Shown here piece after piece: positions 17,603 to 26,044 of a DNA stretch of 64,000 nucleotides (positions within the stretch are counted from its first letter, which is position 1; each line of letters begins with the position of its first letter). The notes under the pieces were generated by a model, which ran no database searches, was not told where the DNA came from, and saw nothing but the letters and a program-made list of their open reading frames with translations. The position numbers were made by a program, and so were the translations under genes. This DNA comes from Microbacterium sp. EST19A (GTDB taxonomy: Bacteria > Actinomycetota > Actinomycetes > Actinomycetales > Microbacteriaceae), in the NCBI RefSeq assembly GCF_019969685.1, contig NZ_JAHXYZ010000001.1, positions 1,364,001 through 1,428,000 on the forward strand, written 5' to 3'.

Positions 17603-18127
17603 TCAGGCTCGCAGCTCGAAGGTCGTGGCGCCCACCTTGATGGGGGTGCCGAGCGAGAGGTTGACGGGGCCGCCGGTGACGCGCTGGCCAGCGACGAAGG
17701 TGCCGTTCGTGGAGTCGAGGTCCTGGATCGCCCAGGCGTCGCCGCGCAGCATGAGGCGGGCGTGGTGGCTCGACGTGTAGTCGTCGCGGATCACGAGCGC
17801 CGACTCGCTGGAGCGGCCGATCGTCATCGAGTCGGCGCCGAGGGGCAGTTCGAGGCCTGTCTTCGGCCCGGAGGTGATCACGAGGCGCTTCGCCGTCGCG
17901 ATCGTCGCGGGCCCGGTCGACGGCTTGGCGGATGCCGGACGCGACGCGGCGGCGGGCTTCGCGGGAGCGGCCGGCGCGGCGGCTGCGCCGGCCGTGGCCT
18001 CAGCCGGGAGCTTGCGCACCTTCACGCCGAACAGGTCGGCGCGGAGCGAATAGACGACGCCGAACACGAAGAACCACATCACCAGGAGGAACCCGATGCG
18101 CAGCAGGAGGAGGATCAGTTCGCTCAT
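17603..18127 (-). CDS. fhaB: FHA-domain membrane protein FhaB (FipA)
   Basis: 174 residues from ATG 18127, which overlaps the fhaA stop (ATGA). An N-terminal membrane helix (LILLLLRIGFLLVMWFFVFGVVY) is followed by an Ala/Pro-rich linker and a C-terminal FHA domain (about 85-174) with GRSSESALVI, SSHHARL and STNGTFV, the phosphothreonine-binding loops. In mycobacteria the homologue binds phosphorylated partners at the division site. Co-encoded with the kinases that make its ligands. Confidence 0.93.
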   Translation of the reverse strand: MSELILLLLRIGFLLVMWFFVFGVVYSLRADLFGVKVRKLPAEATAGAAAAPAAPAKPAAASRPASAKPSTGPATIATAKRLVITSGPKTGLELPLGADSMTIGRSSESALVIRDDYTSSHHARLMLRGDAWAIQDLDSTNGTFVAGQRVTGGPVNLSLGTPIKVGATTFELRA

Positions 18128-18852
18128 CCGAAGCCCCCGAACGCGCGGGTGGAGTCGTCGGTCGGGCGCGCCGGGCGCGCCGGCGGGGCCGACACCGGCA
18201 CGATGCGGAAGACCAGGTCGGTGCGGCCGATGGTGATCGTGGTGTCGGAGGGGAGAGCGGCTTCGCGGAGCTTCTGCCCGTTGACCTTCGTGCCGTTGGT
18301 GGAGCCGAGGTCGCGCATCATGGCGCGCTCGCCGTCCCACAGGATCTCGACGTGCTTGCGGCTGGATCCGGCATCCGCGATCGTGATGTCGGCGTCAGAG
18401 CCGCGGCCGATCACGGAGCGGGCGCGGGAGAGAGTGTGACGGCGTCCGTCGACGTCGACGACGGCCTGCCAGCTGACGCGACCCTCGACGGTGCCGGAGT
18501 CGACGCGCACGGTTCCGGTGGCGATCTTCTCGTCGGCCTCGAGGGTGATGGAGAGGGGGCCGGAGAAGCTGTAGCCCTGCGACTTCGCGTGCTTGGTCAG
18601 CAGGGAGTGCAGTTCGTCGGTGAGAGCGTTGCCGAGGCTCCGCATCCGATCCGCGTCGTCGGTGCTGAGACGCACGACGAAGCTGTTGGGCGCGATGATG
18701 CGGTCGCGGCTGACGACCGCCGCTTTCGTATCGGCTTCACGACGGACCGCCGAAGCGATCTCCACGGGCTGGATGCCGCTGCGGAAGGTCTTCGCGAACG
18801 CGCTGTTGACTGCGCGCTCGAGACCCTTCTCAAAGCTGTCAAGTAGTCCCAC
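18124..18852 (-). CDS. fhaA: DUF3662 and FHA-domain protein FhaA, short form
   Basis: 242 residues from GTG 18852, which has AGAGGAG five bases upstream; the frame is open further upstream through the tRNA gene but is not coding. The N-terminal DUF3662 domain (GLLDSFEKGLERAVNSAFAKTFRSGIQPVEIA) and the C-terminal FHA domain (VIGRGSDADITI, SRKHVEI, STNGTKVNG) are both complete. M. tuberculosis FhaA has a long linker and is about twice this size; here the linker is nearly absent. First gene of the seven-gene operon. Confidence 0.93.
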   Translation of the reverse strand: MGLLDSFEKGLERAVNSAFAKTFRSGIQPVEIASAVRREADTKAAVVSRDRIIAPNSFVVRLSTDDADRMRSLGNALTDELHSLLTKHAKSQGYSFSGPLSITLEADEKIATGTVRVDSGTVEGRVSWQAVVDVDGRRHTLSRARSVIGRGSDADITIADAGSSRKHVEILWDGERAMMRDLGSTNGTKVNGQKLREAALPSDTTITIGRTDLVFRIVPVSAPPARPARPTDDSTRAFGGFG

Positions 18853-18996
18853 TGGGCTCCTCTGGCATGCCGACCGGTAGGGACATCGTAGCCAGGTGAC
18901 CTGGGGGAACGCCGCCGAGCGGTGGTTTTGCGTGTGCCGCGCGGCGAAAATCGCGTGATATCCTCGGGAAGTTGAGTTCTTCGGAACGAGACACTC

Positions 18997-19079
18997 GCGC
19001 GAGTGGCGGAATGGTAGACGCGCTGGCTTCAGGTGCCAGTATTCGCAAGGATGTGGGGGTTCGAGTCCCCCCTCGCGCA
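18997..19079 (+). tRNA. tRNA-Leu (CAG)
   Basis: 83 bases. Acceptor arms GCGCGAG (18997-19003) and CTCGCGC (19072-19078) pair fully with discriminator A. The anticodon stem CTGGC/GCCAG encloses loop TTCAGGT with CAG at 19030-19032. A long variable arm (ATTCGCAAGGAT region) and the T-arm GGGGGTTCGAGTCCCCC are typical of tRNA-Leu. CCA is not encoded. The gene is divergent from fhaA, as in mycobacteria. Confidence 0.97.
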
Positions 19080-19085
19080 CAGTAC

Positions 19086-19130
19086 GAATGACAGAAGGCC
19101 GGGCCCGGAGGGTTCGGCCTTCTGTCATTC
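19086..19130 (+). terminator. Terminator of tRNA-Leu
   Basis: Perfect 16-bp arms (19086-19101 and 19115-19130) around a 13-base loop, starting seven bases after the tRNA. No long T-run follows. Confidence 0.75.
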
Positions 19131-19155
19131 ATTCGCGTGTGCGAGGTGGGCCCCT

Positions 19156-19176
19156 CGATAATCAGGGCCCCACCGG
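19156..19176 (+). repeat. 21-bp direct repeat, copy 1
   Basis: Identical to 19284-19304 over 21 bases (begins CGATAATCAGGGCCCC, ends ACCGG). The two copies bracket about 107 bp of non-coding, GC-rich sequence between the tRNA-Leu terminator and the SpoIIM-like gene. Copy 1 can also fold with the upstream GTGGGCCCC as an imperfect hairpin. Confidence 0.7.
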
Positions 19177-19283
19177 CGCGGAGGCTCCGCGCGCCGCCCG
19201 ATGCTCCTGCGTTCGCTGATCTCGGGAACGTGGCGGCGGGTGGAGTGCGCCGGAGGGACTCGAGTCCCCTCCGCGGATCGGGC

Positions 19284-19304
19284 CGATAATCAGGGCCCCA
19301 CCGG
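19284..19304 (+). repeat. 21-bp direct repeat, copy 2
   Basis: Second identical copy, ending five bases before the stop codon of the convergent minus-strand gene at 19309. Confidence 0.7.
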
Positions 19305-19308
19305 AGCG

Positions 19309-19971
19309 TCACAGCAGCCACTGCGAGAGCGGATGGATGAAGTAGCGCAGCGAGTACGCCTCCCAGAGCGCTCCGACGATGAGCAGTACGAGAGCGGGCA
19401 GGGCCAGCAGGCCGAGTTGCTTCAGGCCGCGCACATATCCCTGACGCCGATTCTTCGCGCCGACACGTCGGGGGAAGAGCCAGTTCCTGCCCAGGATGAA
19501 GGCGCCGAGCAGCAGGAGCACGTAGGCCTGGAGCTCGATGATGAAGGTCAGCGAGTGGGGGATCAGACCCACCCATCGCTCCGGGGTGGCCGGGGCGAGA
19601 GTGATGCCGGTCTCGACGGCCCAGTAGCCGAAGAAGGCGAGTCCGGCGAAGGGCACGACAAGCGAGGGCAGCACGATCGTCAGCAGGCTGAGTCGGAAGA
19701 GGTTGACCCCGAGGATCATGAGTGCGAACAGCGGCGGGATCGTGACCAGCCAGCGCACCAGTTCGCCGGTTCCGTCATCTTCGAGGGCGGTGACGCGGGC
19801 CGCATTGAGGTCGGGGAAGAGGATCCCGATCACGAATCCGATGATGGCGAGACCGTACGCGGCCGCGTTGATGATGAGGTAGGCGGGCCTGTTCGCGCGG
19901 ATGACCTGGAAGGGGCGCCGCCAGAGCGGAACGCGCGCGGTGAGGTCGATGGCAGGGTGCGGAGATGACAT
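19309..19971 (-). CDS. SpoIIM-like (DUF95) multi-pass membrane protein
   Basis: 220 residues with five or six transmembrane helices. The segment LIPHSLTFIIELQAYVLLLLGAFILGR resembles the stage II sporulation protein M family block (PHG-x-E-x-x-A). The organism is not a spore former, and such homologues are widespread in Actinobacteria without a known role. It is monocistronic here, divergent from the small membrane gene at 20083. Family assignment is moderate. Confidence 0.65.
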   Translation of the reverse strand: MSSPHPAIDLTARVPLWRRPFQVIRANRPAYLIINAAAYGLAIIGFVIGILFPDLNAARVTALEDDGTGELVRWLVTIPPLFALMILGVNLFRLSLLTIVLPSLVVPFAGLAFFGYWAVETGITLAPATPERWVGLIPHSLTFIIELQAYVLLLLGAFILGRNWLFPRRVGAKNRRQGYVRGLKQLGLLALPALVLLIVGALWEAYSLRYFIHPLSQWLL

Positions 19972-20082
19972 GCCTCCAGTGCATCCGATCCGGCGATCCC
20001 CGGTCAGTGGCGGGGTGTCACGGAAAGCAGTGACACCACGTCACTACCCGGATCGGACGATCGCGACGAACGTAGGAAGATC

Positions 20083-20328
20083 ATGAAAATCTTCGACCTG
20101 GCGCTCAATGCGATCATCGTCCTGTCTGCGACGGTCTTCCTCGCCTACATCGGCCTGTACTACTTCGACTTCGGGCTCTTCATCACCCTTCCCGAGAGCA
20201 TCTCGGGAATCTTCCTCCGCAACGGGGCTTTACAGTATGTGGCGCTCGGTCTCCTCGTCGCAGCGCTGATCGCGAAACCCCTGGTGGGTCGCGCGATCAA
20301 ACGGACCGAAGCGGAGACGAAGGTCTGA
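20083..20328 (+). CDS. Small two-helix membrane protein upstream of a two-component system
   Basis: 81 residues with two transmembrane helices (about 7-30 and 52-70) and a charged C-terminus. ATG 20083 has AGGAAG eight bases upstream. No family recognised. It lies immediately before the histidine kinase, so it is probably co-transcribed and could be an accessory membrane component of that sensor; this is inference from position only. Confidence 0.75.
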   Translation: MKIFDLALNAIIVLSATVFLAYIGLYYFDFGLFITLPESISGIFLRNGALQYVALGLLVAALIAKPLVGRAIKRTEAETKV

Positions 20329-20372
20329 CCATCACCGACACGACGCAGGAAGCCGAACCGACCGACACCCGC

Positions 20373-21479
20373 ATGCGCCGAGTGGCGATGATCACTGCTG
20401 TCGCAGCGATCGCGCCACTGAGCGTGCTCGGCGTCGCGCTCACCGCCCGGTCGTGGTGGGAGGGCGTCACCATGGCCGTCGGCTACCTGCTCACGCTCGG
20501 CGTGCTGCGCGAGTGGAGTCTCGACGGGTATCCTCGCCGGGCGATCTTCGCGCTCATGTTCACGACGGCGGCATGGGTCATCGGCGGCATCACCGCGTCC
20601 AGCCCGATCAGCTTCGTCCCGCTTTCGCTCATCGGCGCACTGCTCATCGTCCGGCTGCCTCGCTGGAAGCTCTGGATCGCGGCCTTCGCGACGGGCGTCG
20701 CGGCGATCGGCGCGACCGCCTTCGTCTTCCATCCCCTCGCCTGGGACCTTGTCGCGGGATATCTGGTGATCCCGGCCGTCGGCACGCTCTTCATCACCGG
20801 GGTCATCCTGGTCAGCGAACAGGCATGGCAGGTCGCGCGGCGGCTCGAGAGAGCGAAGGAGGCCGAAGCCGACCTCGCCGTCGCGCGTGAGCGGGGGCGC
20901 TTCGCCAGCGACCTGCACGACATCCAAGGCCACACGCTGCATGTGATCAAGCTCAAGGCCGCACTGGCCGGACGAATCGTGCACACCGACCCCGAGCGCG
21001 CCGAGGGCGAGCTGCGCGAGATCCGCCGCCTCGCTGACGCGACCATCACCGAGTCGCGGGAGCTGGCGTACGCGCGCCATGAGATGAGCCTCGCGGCGGA
21101 GCTCGAGAATGCGAAACGGCTCGGCGAGGCCGCGGGCATCGCCGTGCACGTGCAGCTCGATCAGGGGACCGGCGGCACCGCGAACCCTCTCCTGGCTCAG
21201 GTGCTGCGCGAGGCCATGACCAACCTGCTCCGCCATGCACATCCGACGACGGTCGTGATCACCGCTTCCTCGGATGCCGTGGAAGTGGTCAACGACGGGC
21301 TGGCCGCGGATGGCGACTCGCCGCTGCGCGGTCTGGCACGCCTGCGAGAGCGCGTCGAGGGCGAGGGCGGCACGATGCGGATCGAGCGCAGATCCGACAG
21401 CTTCGTCGTCGCAGCGCGGATCCCCGCCGATCGCTCGGAGACAGCGCAGCCCGACAGCGTGAGGAGGGTCGAGAGATGA
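20373..21479 (+). CDS. Sensor histidine kinase, NarL/DesK-type (HisKA_3)
   Basis: 368 residues from ATG 20373; no good ribosome-binding site precedes it, and a CTG at 20325 overlapping the previous stop (CTGA) and preceded by GGAGACGAAGG is an alternative start. Four to five transmembrane helices (1-150) form the sensor. The phosphoacceptor is in DLHDIQGHTLHVIKLK, followed by the N-box-like EAMTNLLRHAHPT and a glycine-poor HATPase domain (VVNDGL, GLARLRERVEGEGG). DesK-type kinases often sense membrane state. Confidence 0.88.
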   Translation: MRRVAMITAVAAIAPLSVLGVALTARSWWEGVTMAVGYLLTLGVLREWSLDGYPRRAIFALMFTTAAWVIGGITASSPISFVPLSLIGALLIVRLPRWKLWIAAFATGVAAIGATAFVFHPLAWDLVAGYLVIPAVGTLFITGVILVSEQAWQVARRLERAKEAEADLAVARERGRFASDLHDIQGHTLHVIKLKAALAGRIVHTDPERAEGELREIRRLADATITESRELAYARHEMSLAAELENAKRLGEAAGIAVHVQLDQGTGGTANPLLAQVLREAMTNLLRHAHPTTVVITASSDAVEVVNDGLAADGDSPLRGLARLRERVEGEGGTMRIERRSDSFVVAARIPADRSETAQPDSVRRVER

Positions 21480-22093
21480 CGATCGGCGATCCGATCACAA
21501 TCGTCCTGGCGGACGATGAGCAGCTGCTGCGCGCAGCGCTCGCGGCACTGCTCCCGCTCGACGGGAACATCGACGTCGTGGCGCAGGCCGAGAATGGTCG
21601 CGAGGCCGTGGCCGTGACGCTGGAGCACCGGCCGGACGTGCTGGTCATCGACCTGGAGATGCCCGAGATGGACGGCCTCGAAGCGGTCGCGGCGATCATG
21701 TCGGAGCGCCCGGCGCAACGTGTGCTGATGCTGACGCGGCACGCCCGCGCGGGCGTACTGCGACGCGCGCTCCGGCTCGGGGTGCGGGGTTTCATGAGCA
21801 AAGGCGCCGACCCCGAAGACATCGCCGAGGTCATCGGCCGACTGCACTCCGGGGGGCGCTGGATCGCCCATGACGTGCTCGAGGCGTCGGTGCTCGACGA
21901 CTCCCCGCTGACCGAGCGCGAGGCCGATGCACTGCGGGAGACCCGAGAGGGCTACGCCGTCAAGGAGATCGCCCGGCGCCTGCACCTCGCGCCGGGAACG
22001 GTGCGCAACTACCTCTCCAGTGCCATGCAGAAGACCGGCACCGAGACCCGGCACGACGCCGCACGGGCTGCGCGCGATCACGGCTGGTTGTGA
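21476..22093 (+). CDS. LuxR/NarL-family response regulator
   Basis: 205 residues, ATG overlapping the kinase stop (ATGA). The receiver domain (1-125) has the acidic pair in LADDEQ, the phosphoacceptor Asp in VLVIDLEMPEMDG and the conserved Lys in FMSKGADPE. The C-terminal HTH (about 145-205) has LTEREADALRETREGYAVKEIARRL. It is the cognate regulator of the kinase at 20373. Likely target is the small membrane gene or its own operon, not demonstrable here. Confidence 0.92.
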   Translation: MTIGDPITIVLADDEQLLRAALAALLPLDGNIDVVAQAENGREAVAVTLEHRPDVLVIDLEMPEMDGLEAVAAIMSERPAQRVLMLTRHARAGVLRRALRLGVRGFMSKGADPEDIAEVIGRLHSGGRWIAHDVLEASVLDDSPLTEREADALRETREGYAVKEIARRLHLAPGTVRNYLSSAMQKTGTETRHDAARAARDHGWL

Positions 22094-22136
22094 TGCTGCA
22101 CCACGACGGAAGGCTCGGACCGTGGAGAATGGCGAC

Positions 22137-22868
22137 ATGCGCCTCCACTCCACCACCTCCGGCTCGGGTGAGCTCCACGTCGGGCTGATCCACGGGCTCG
22201 GCGGTGCGGGCTCGACATGGCAGCCGCTCATCGACCGGATGCTGGCGACGGGCCGCTATACGGTGACCACTCTCGACCTCCGCGGTCACGGCGAGAGCGA
22301 CCGCGCACCCTCGTACACGCTCGGCGAACTCGCGGATGATGTCGTCGAGGCGCTCCCGACCGGACTCCACAGCGTCGTCGGCCACTCGCTCGGGGGAGCG
22401 GTGCTGGTCCGCGCCGTCGGACGCCTGCAGCCAGATCGGGCGATCTACCTCGACCCGGGCTTCGAGCTCTCGCTCCCGACGTCGGGCTTCGCAGGTCGAG
22501 CCTTCTGGGCCGTCGCGCCGCTCTCGCTCGGCGTCATGGGCCTGCTGCAGGCACGACGCAGCGCGCCCCAGCGTGCGGCCCTGGACCCGAGCATCCGCGA
22601 ACTCATGAAGCACGCCCAGCAGCAGTTCGACGCGAAGATGGCCGTCGGCATCTTCCGCGAGGTGGCGTTCCACCCGATCGCGATCACCCCGCCCGACGTG
22701 CCGTCGACCATCGTCCTCTCCGATGAGTCGCCCGCCGTGCTGTCCGACGCGACGGCCGCGGCGCTCGAGCGCGAGGGATGGGACATCCGCCGTATCGACG
22801 GCATCCATCACGACATGCAGATCGAAGACCCCGACCGGACGTTCGCCGCAGTCGCGGACGTCTTGTAG
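22137..22868 (+). CDS. Alpha/beta-hydrolase
   Basis: 243 residues from ATG 22137; an in-frame GTG at 22122 preceded by GGAAGG is an alternative. Oxyanion region LIHGLGGAGSTW, the LDLRGHGESD strand, nucleophile elbow GHSLGG with the catalytic Ser, and catalytic His in GIHHDMQIEDP are visible. Members hydrolyse esters, amides or epoxides; no substrate clue. No signal peptide. Confidence 0.85.
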   Translation: MRLHSTTSGSGELHVGLIHGLGGAGSTWQPLIDRMLATGRYTVTTLDLRGHGESDRAPSYTLGELADDVVEALPTGLHSVVGHSLGGAVLVRAVGRLQPDRAIYLDPGFELSLPTSGFAGRAFWAVAPLSLGVMGLLQARRSAPQRAALDPSIRELMKHAQQQFDAKMAVGIFREVAFHPIAITPPDVPSTIVLSDESPAVLSDATAAALEREGWDIRRIDGIHHDMQIEDPDRTFAAVADVL

Positions 22869-22909
22869 ACCTGCTGCATCCGAAGAACACGACGACAGGA
22901 CACAGACCG

Positions 22910-23377
22910 ATGAGCAACGACGCATGGCTGGACCGGCTCGAAGCCGAGCACCGCGACCTGGAACTGACGCGCTTCGATCGCGCTGACGCCTGGCGTCTCG
23001 GCAGCTCCATCGCGGAACGGGCGCTCGCCGAAGCCTTCCCGGTCGCGATCGACGTGCGCACGGCATCCGGCATCCTGTTCCACGCCTCCCTGCCGGGCGC
23101 GACGGCCGACAACGACGACTGGGCGCGGCGGAAGGCCGCGACCGTGTTCCGCTTCGAGACGAGCACCGCCCTGCTCGAGGCCCGTGTCGCCGCCGGTGGG
23201 CGCGACATGTTCGAGCCGGGATGGCTGGATCCTGCGGAGTACGCCGTCGCCGGGGGAGCGGTGCCGGTGCGCGTGGCGGGCGTCGGCGTCGTGGCCGTGG
23301 CGACCGTCTCCGGTCTCGCGTCCGAAGACGATCACGATCTCGTCGTGCAGGCGATCCGAGATCTGCGCGGGAGCTGA
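22910..23377 (+). CDS. UPF0303 / heme-degrading-domain family protein
   Basis: 155 residues from ATG 22910. The pattern LGSSIAERALAEAFPVAIDVRTASGILFHASLPGATADNDDWARRKAATVFRF is diagnostic of the UPF0303 family (DUF336-like fold, related to yeast YBR137W). The family is annotated as heme-degrading-domain proteins, but biochemical support is thin. Likely co-transcribed with the hydrolase 41 bp upstream. Ends at a bidirectional terminator. Confidence 0.8.
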   Translation: MSNDAWLDRLEAEHRDLELTRFDRADAWRLGSSIAERALAEAFPVAIDVRTASGILFHASLPGATADNDDWARRKAATVFRFETSTALLEARVAAGGRDMFEPGWLDPAEYAVAGGAVPVRVAGVGVVAVATVSGLASEDDHDLVVQAIRDLRGS

Positions 23378-23380
23378 GAC

Positions 23381-23415
23381 GAGGAAGGCCGGACGCGAGG
23401 GGCCCGGCCTTCCTC
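23381..23415. terminator. Bidirectional terminator
   Basis: 12-bp perfect arms (GAGGAAGGCCGG at 23381-23392 and complement at 23404-23415) with an 11-base loop lie between convergent genes ending at 23377 and 23431. Confidence 0.75.
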
Positions 23416-23430
23416 CGTTCGAAGAGAGCG

Positions 23431-24450
23431 TCAGCGCTGCACTTCGGCCCAGGTGCGCGTGCGGAGCGACTCGTCGATCGCGTCGAGCACCCGCGCGGCC
23501 GACACGGCCTCGTCGATGCCGATGCGGCTCGGCTGGTCGAACTCGATCATCTGCAGGAACCAGTCGAACTGCTGAGGCACGACGCCCTCGAGCCGGCCGT
23601 CGAGCTCTGGGTCGAGCATCGTGTTCGGCAGGCGGAACTCGTCGAGCGTGTCGAGCGAGATGCCCTCGGCTGTGACATCGACCTTGACGTTGCCCTCGGT
23701 GCCGTAGAGCTCGAACTGCGACGCGAGACCGCTCGGGGTGGATCCGGGGAGGACCCAGGAGATCTCGATCGTGCCGACCGATCCGTTCTCCAGCTCGGCG
23801 AGGATCAGCGCCACGTCGACGCCCTCCTTGCCGGCGGCGGGGAGCACTTTGGCGGCCGTGGTGGCGGAGACGCGCACGATCGGGCTGCCCGAGATCCACT
23901 GCACCAGGTCGATGTCGTGGATGCCCTGATACATGTAGATCGGCGAGGCGCCGTTGTTCGCGAAGCCGACGCTCCGAGGCACGATCCTCGACGCGCGGAA
24001 GTGCACCGGGTCGCCGACCTGCCCGGCGGCGACGATCTTCGCCGCCGAGCGGAAGCGCGGATCGTGCCGCAGCACGTGCCCGACGAGCACCTTCGAACCG
24101 GTCGCGCTCGCCGCGGCATCCGCAATGGTCCGTGCACCCTCGAGCGTGTCGGCGAGCGGCTTCTCGACGAGCACGTGCAGGCCCGCTTCCAGTGCCTCGA
24201 CGGTCACGCCGACATGCAGCCGGTCGGGAACCGCGATGATCACGCCGTCGAGGTCGACGGCGTCGCGAGCCGCAGCGAGTGTCGGATACCAGGGTGCGCC
24301 GAACTGCGCGGCGACGCGGCGACCGCTCTCCTCGAACGGGTCGACGACGGCGGCGAGCTCGGCCCGCGGGTTCTCGGCGACGATGCGACAGTGCACCTGT
24401 CCCATTCGACCTGCGCCGACGACGGCGATGCGCGTGGACGTGCCACTCAT
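23431..24450 (-). CDS. Gfo/Idh/MocA-family sugar dehydrogenase
   Basis: 339 residues. The N-terminal Rossmann domain has VVGAGRMGQVH; the family signature VEKPLADT supplies the catalytic-site Lys. The C-terminal alpha/beta domain contains YQGIHDIDLVQWI with the conserved Asp-His. Members oxidise or epimerise cyclic sugars or inositols with NAD(P). It is the last gene of the sugar importer operon and overlaps nanE by four bases, so it probably acts on the imported sugar or a derivative. Confidence 0.92.
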   Translation of the reverse strand: MSGTSTRIAVVGAGRMGQVHCRIVAENPRAELAAVVDPFEESGRRVAAQFGAPWYPTLAAARDAVDLDGVIIAVPDRLHVGVTVEALEAGLHVLVEKPLADTLEGARTIADAAASATGSKVLVGHVLRHDPRFRSAAKIVAAGQVGDPVHFRASRIVPRSVGFANNGASPIYMYQGIHDIDLVQWISGSPIVRVSATTAAKVLPAAGKEGVDVALILAELENGSVGTIEISWVLPGSTPSGLASQFELYGTEGNVKVDVTAEGISLDTLDEFRLPNTMLDPELDGRLEGVVPQQFDWFLQMIEFDQPSRIGIDEAVSAARVLDAIDESLRTRTWAEVQR

Positions 24451-25139
24451 GCTGATGCTCCCTTCGTGAGCGTCGGTACTGCTGCGAGATAGCGCCTGGT
24501 CAGCGCCATCGGCTCGGTGATGGATGTTCCCACGACGACCGCGAACGCGCCCGCCTCGAACGCCGCGCGCAGCTCATCGGGCGACTTGATGCGCCCCTCC
24601 GCGATCACCGGCGTCGGCAGCGCGGCGAGCCGGCCCACCAGCGCGATGTCGGGATCGCCGCTGCGGTTCTGCGGCGCGCTCGTGTAGCCCGACAGCGTCG
24701 TGCCCACGAGCTCGGCGCCGAGCTCCCCGGCGTGCCGGCCGGCGTCGAAGCCGTCGATGTCGGCCATGACGGGAACACCGAGGTCGCGCACGGCCGGGAG
24801 CAGCGCGTCGACGTCGGGGGTGCCCGACCGCGTCCGCAGAGTGGCGTCGAGGGCGACGATGTCGGCACCGGCGTCGACGAGCGCCTTGGCGAGGTCGGCG
24901 GTGGGCGTGATCCACTGCTGCCCGTCGGTGACGACCTTCTCCAGCCCGATGATCGGCACGTCCACTCGTCTGCGCACGGCCGCCACGTGCTCGGCGCTGT
25001 TGATGCGCACGGCCGCGGCGCCCGCGAGCACGGCGGCTTCGGCGATGGCCGCGATGATGCCGGGATCACGCAGCGGCGATCCGTCCGGCGCCTGACAGGA
25101 CACGATCAGGCGTCCCCGAAGCGTCTCGAGGTCGAGCAT
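24447..25139 (-). CDS. nanE: N-acetylmannosamine-6-phosphate 2-epimerase
   Basis: 230 residues, TIM-barrel. The NanE landmarks are present: LIVSCQAPDGSPLRDP at the start, AAVRINSAEHVAAVR, IGLEKV, ALDATLR, MADIDGFDAGRHAGELGAELVGTTLSGYT and VIAEGRIKSPDELRAAFEAGAFAVVVGTSIT. It converts ManNAc-6-P to GlcNAc-6-P. With the kinase upstream it forms a ManNAc or sialic-acid-derived sugar route. NagA/NagB, needed to finish the pathway, are not in the window. Confidence 0.92.
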   Translation of the reverse strand: MLDLETLRGRLIVSCQAPDGSPLRDPGIIAAIAEAAVLAGAAAVRINSAEHVAAVRRRVDVPIIGLEKVVTDGQQWITPTADLAKALVDAGADIVALDATLRTRSGTPDVDALLPAVRDLGVPVMADIDGFDAGRHAGELGAELVGTTLSGYTSAPQNRSGDPDIALVGRLAALPTPVIAEGRIKSPDELRAAFEAGAFAVVVGTSITEPMALTRRYLAAVPTLTKGASA

Positions 25140-25141
25140 TC

Positions 25142-26044
25142 TTACTCCTTCACTGCGATGAGACCGGCGAATGCCGAGCGGATGCGGGTGTCTTCCGCGA
25201 CGATGCGGGCGCCGTCGAGGCCGGCGTCGGGCTGGACCACGAACTCGTCCACCTCGACGTCCCGCCGATCGAGGGCGGTGCGGACCGCCGACACGAACGA
25301 CGACGACCGGGTCAGACCGCCGGTGAGCCCGATGGGACCGGGTCCGAGACGCGCGGCGCCGATCGTCCGCGCGAGTTGATCCGCCGCATCGGCGAGGATG
25401 CCGAGGGCCGCGGCATCCCCTTCATCGGCGGCGCCGATCACGTCGGGCGCGAACGCGGCGATGTACTGCGGCGCCGGGGTCGAGCCCATCGCGCCGTGGT
25501 AGATGTCGGCCGGCGAGCCGAGCCGCAGGGATGCGTCGGCGAGCGTGGTCGCAGGACCTCGACCCTCGAGAGCGTCGAGCGCGGCCTGGAGTCCGCGCTG
25601 GCCGATCCAGGCGCCGCCGCCGAAGTCGCCCAGCAGGTATCCGCGGGCGTCGATGCGTCGAAGCCCTCCCGCGTCGCTCACGCCGAGCGCCGCGACCCCG
25701 GTGCCGCAGATCACCACGGTCCCGGCCCGCGCCCCGACCGTGCCGAGGAAGGCCGTGACGGCATCCGCTGCGACCACGGTCGTGCGGGCGCCGAGGTGCA
25801 CGCGCAGTCTCTCGGCCAGTCGTGCCGGCGCGGGGGAGTCCTCCACGAATCCGGAGAGTCCGACGCCGACGAGCTCCGGCCGGGTGCCGGGCGGCACCAG
25901 GTCGATCACGGTCTGCGCGAGTGCGGTCACGTGCTCGTCGCCGGTGAGCGCGACGACGCCCAGCGGAGCCTCGATGACGTCTCCGTCGTCGAGGCGCAGG
26001 CGGCATCCGGACTGGCCGACGTCGACGGCGAGCGTGCCGGTCAC
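25142..26044 (-). CDS. BadF/BadG/BcrA-type N-acetylhexosamine kinase
   Basis: 300 residues from GTG 26044, whose GTGA overlaps the permease stop. ASKHA-fold motifs are seen: phosphate 1 LAVDVGQSGCRLR, GTVVICGTGVAALG, and GYLLGDFGGGAWIG, as in N-acetylglucosamine kinases. In this operon it likely phosphorylates the imported N-acetyl sugar (ManNAc or GlcNAc) before the NanE step. Substrate is inferred from context. Confidence 0.85.
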   Translation of the reverse strand: MTGTLAVDVGQSGCRLRLDDGDVIEAPLGVVALTGDEHVTALAQTVIDLVPPGTRPELVGVGLSGFVEDSPAPARLAERLRVHLGARTTVVAADAVTAFLGTVGARAGTVVICGTGVAALGVSDAGGLRRIDARGYLLGDFGGGAWIGQRGLQAALDALEGRGPATTLADASLRLGSPADIYHGAMGSTPAPQYIAAFAPDVIGAADEGDAAALGILADAADQLARTIGAARLGPGPIGLTGGLTRSSSFVSAVRTALDRRDVEVDEFVVQPDAGLDGARIVAEDTRIRSAFAGLIAVKE

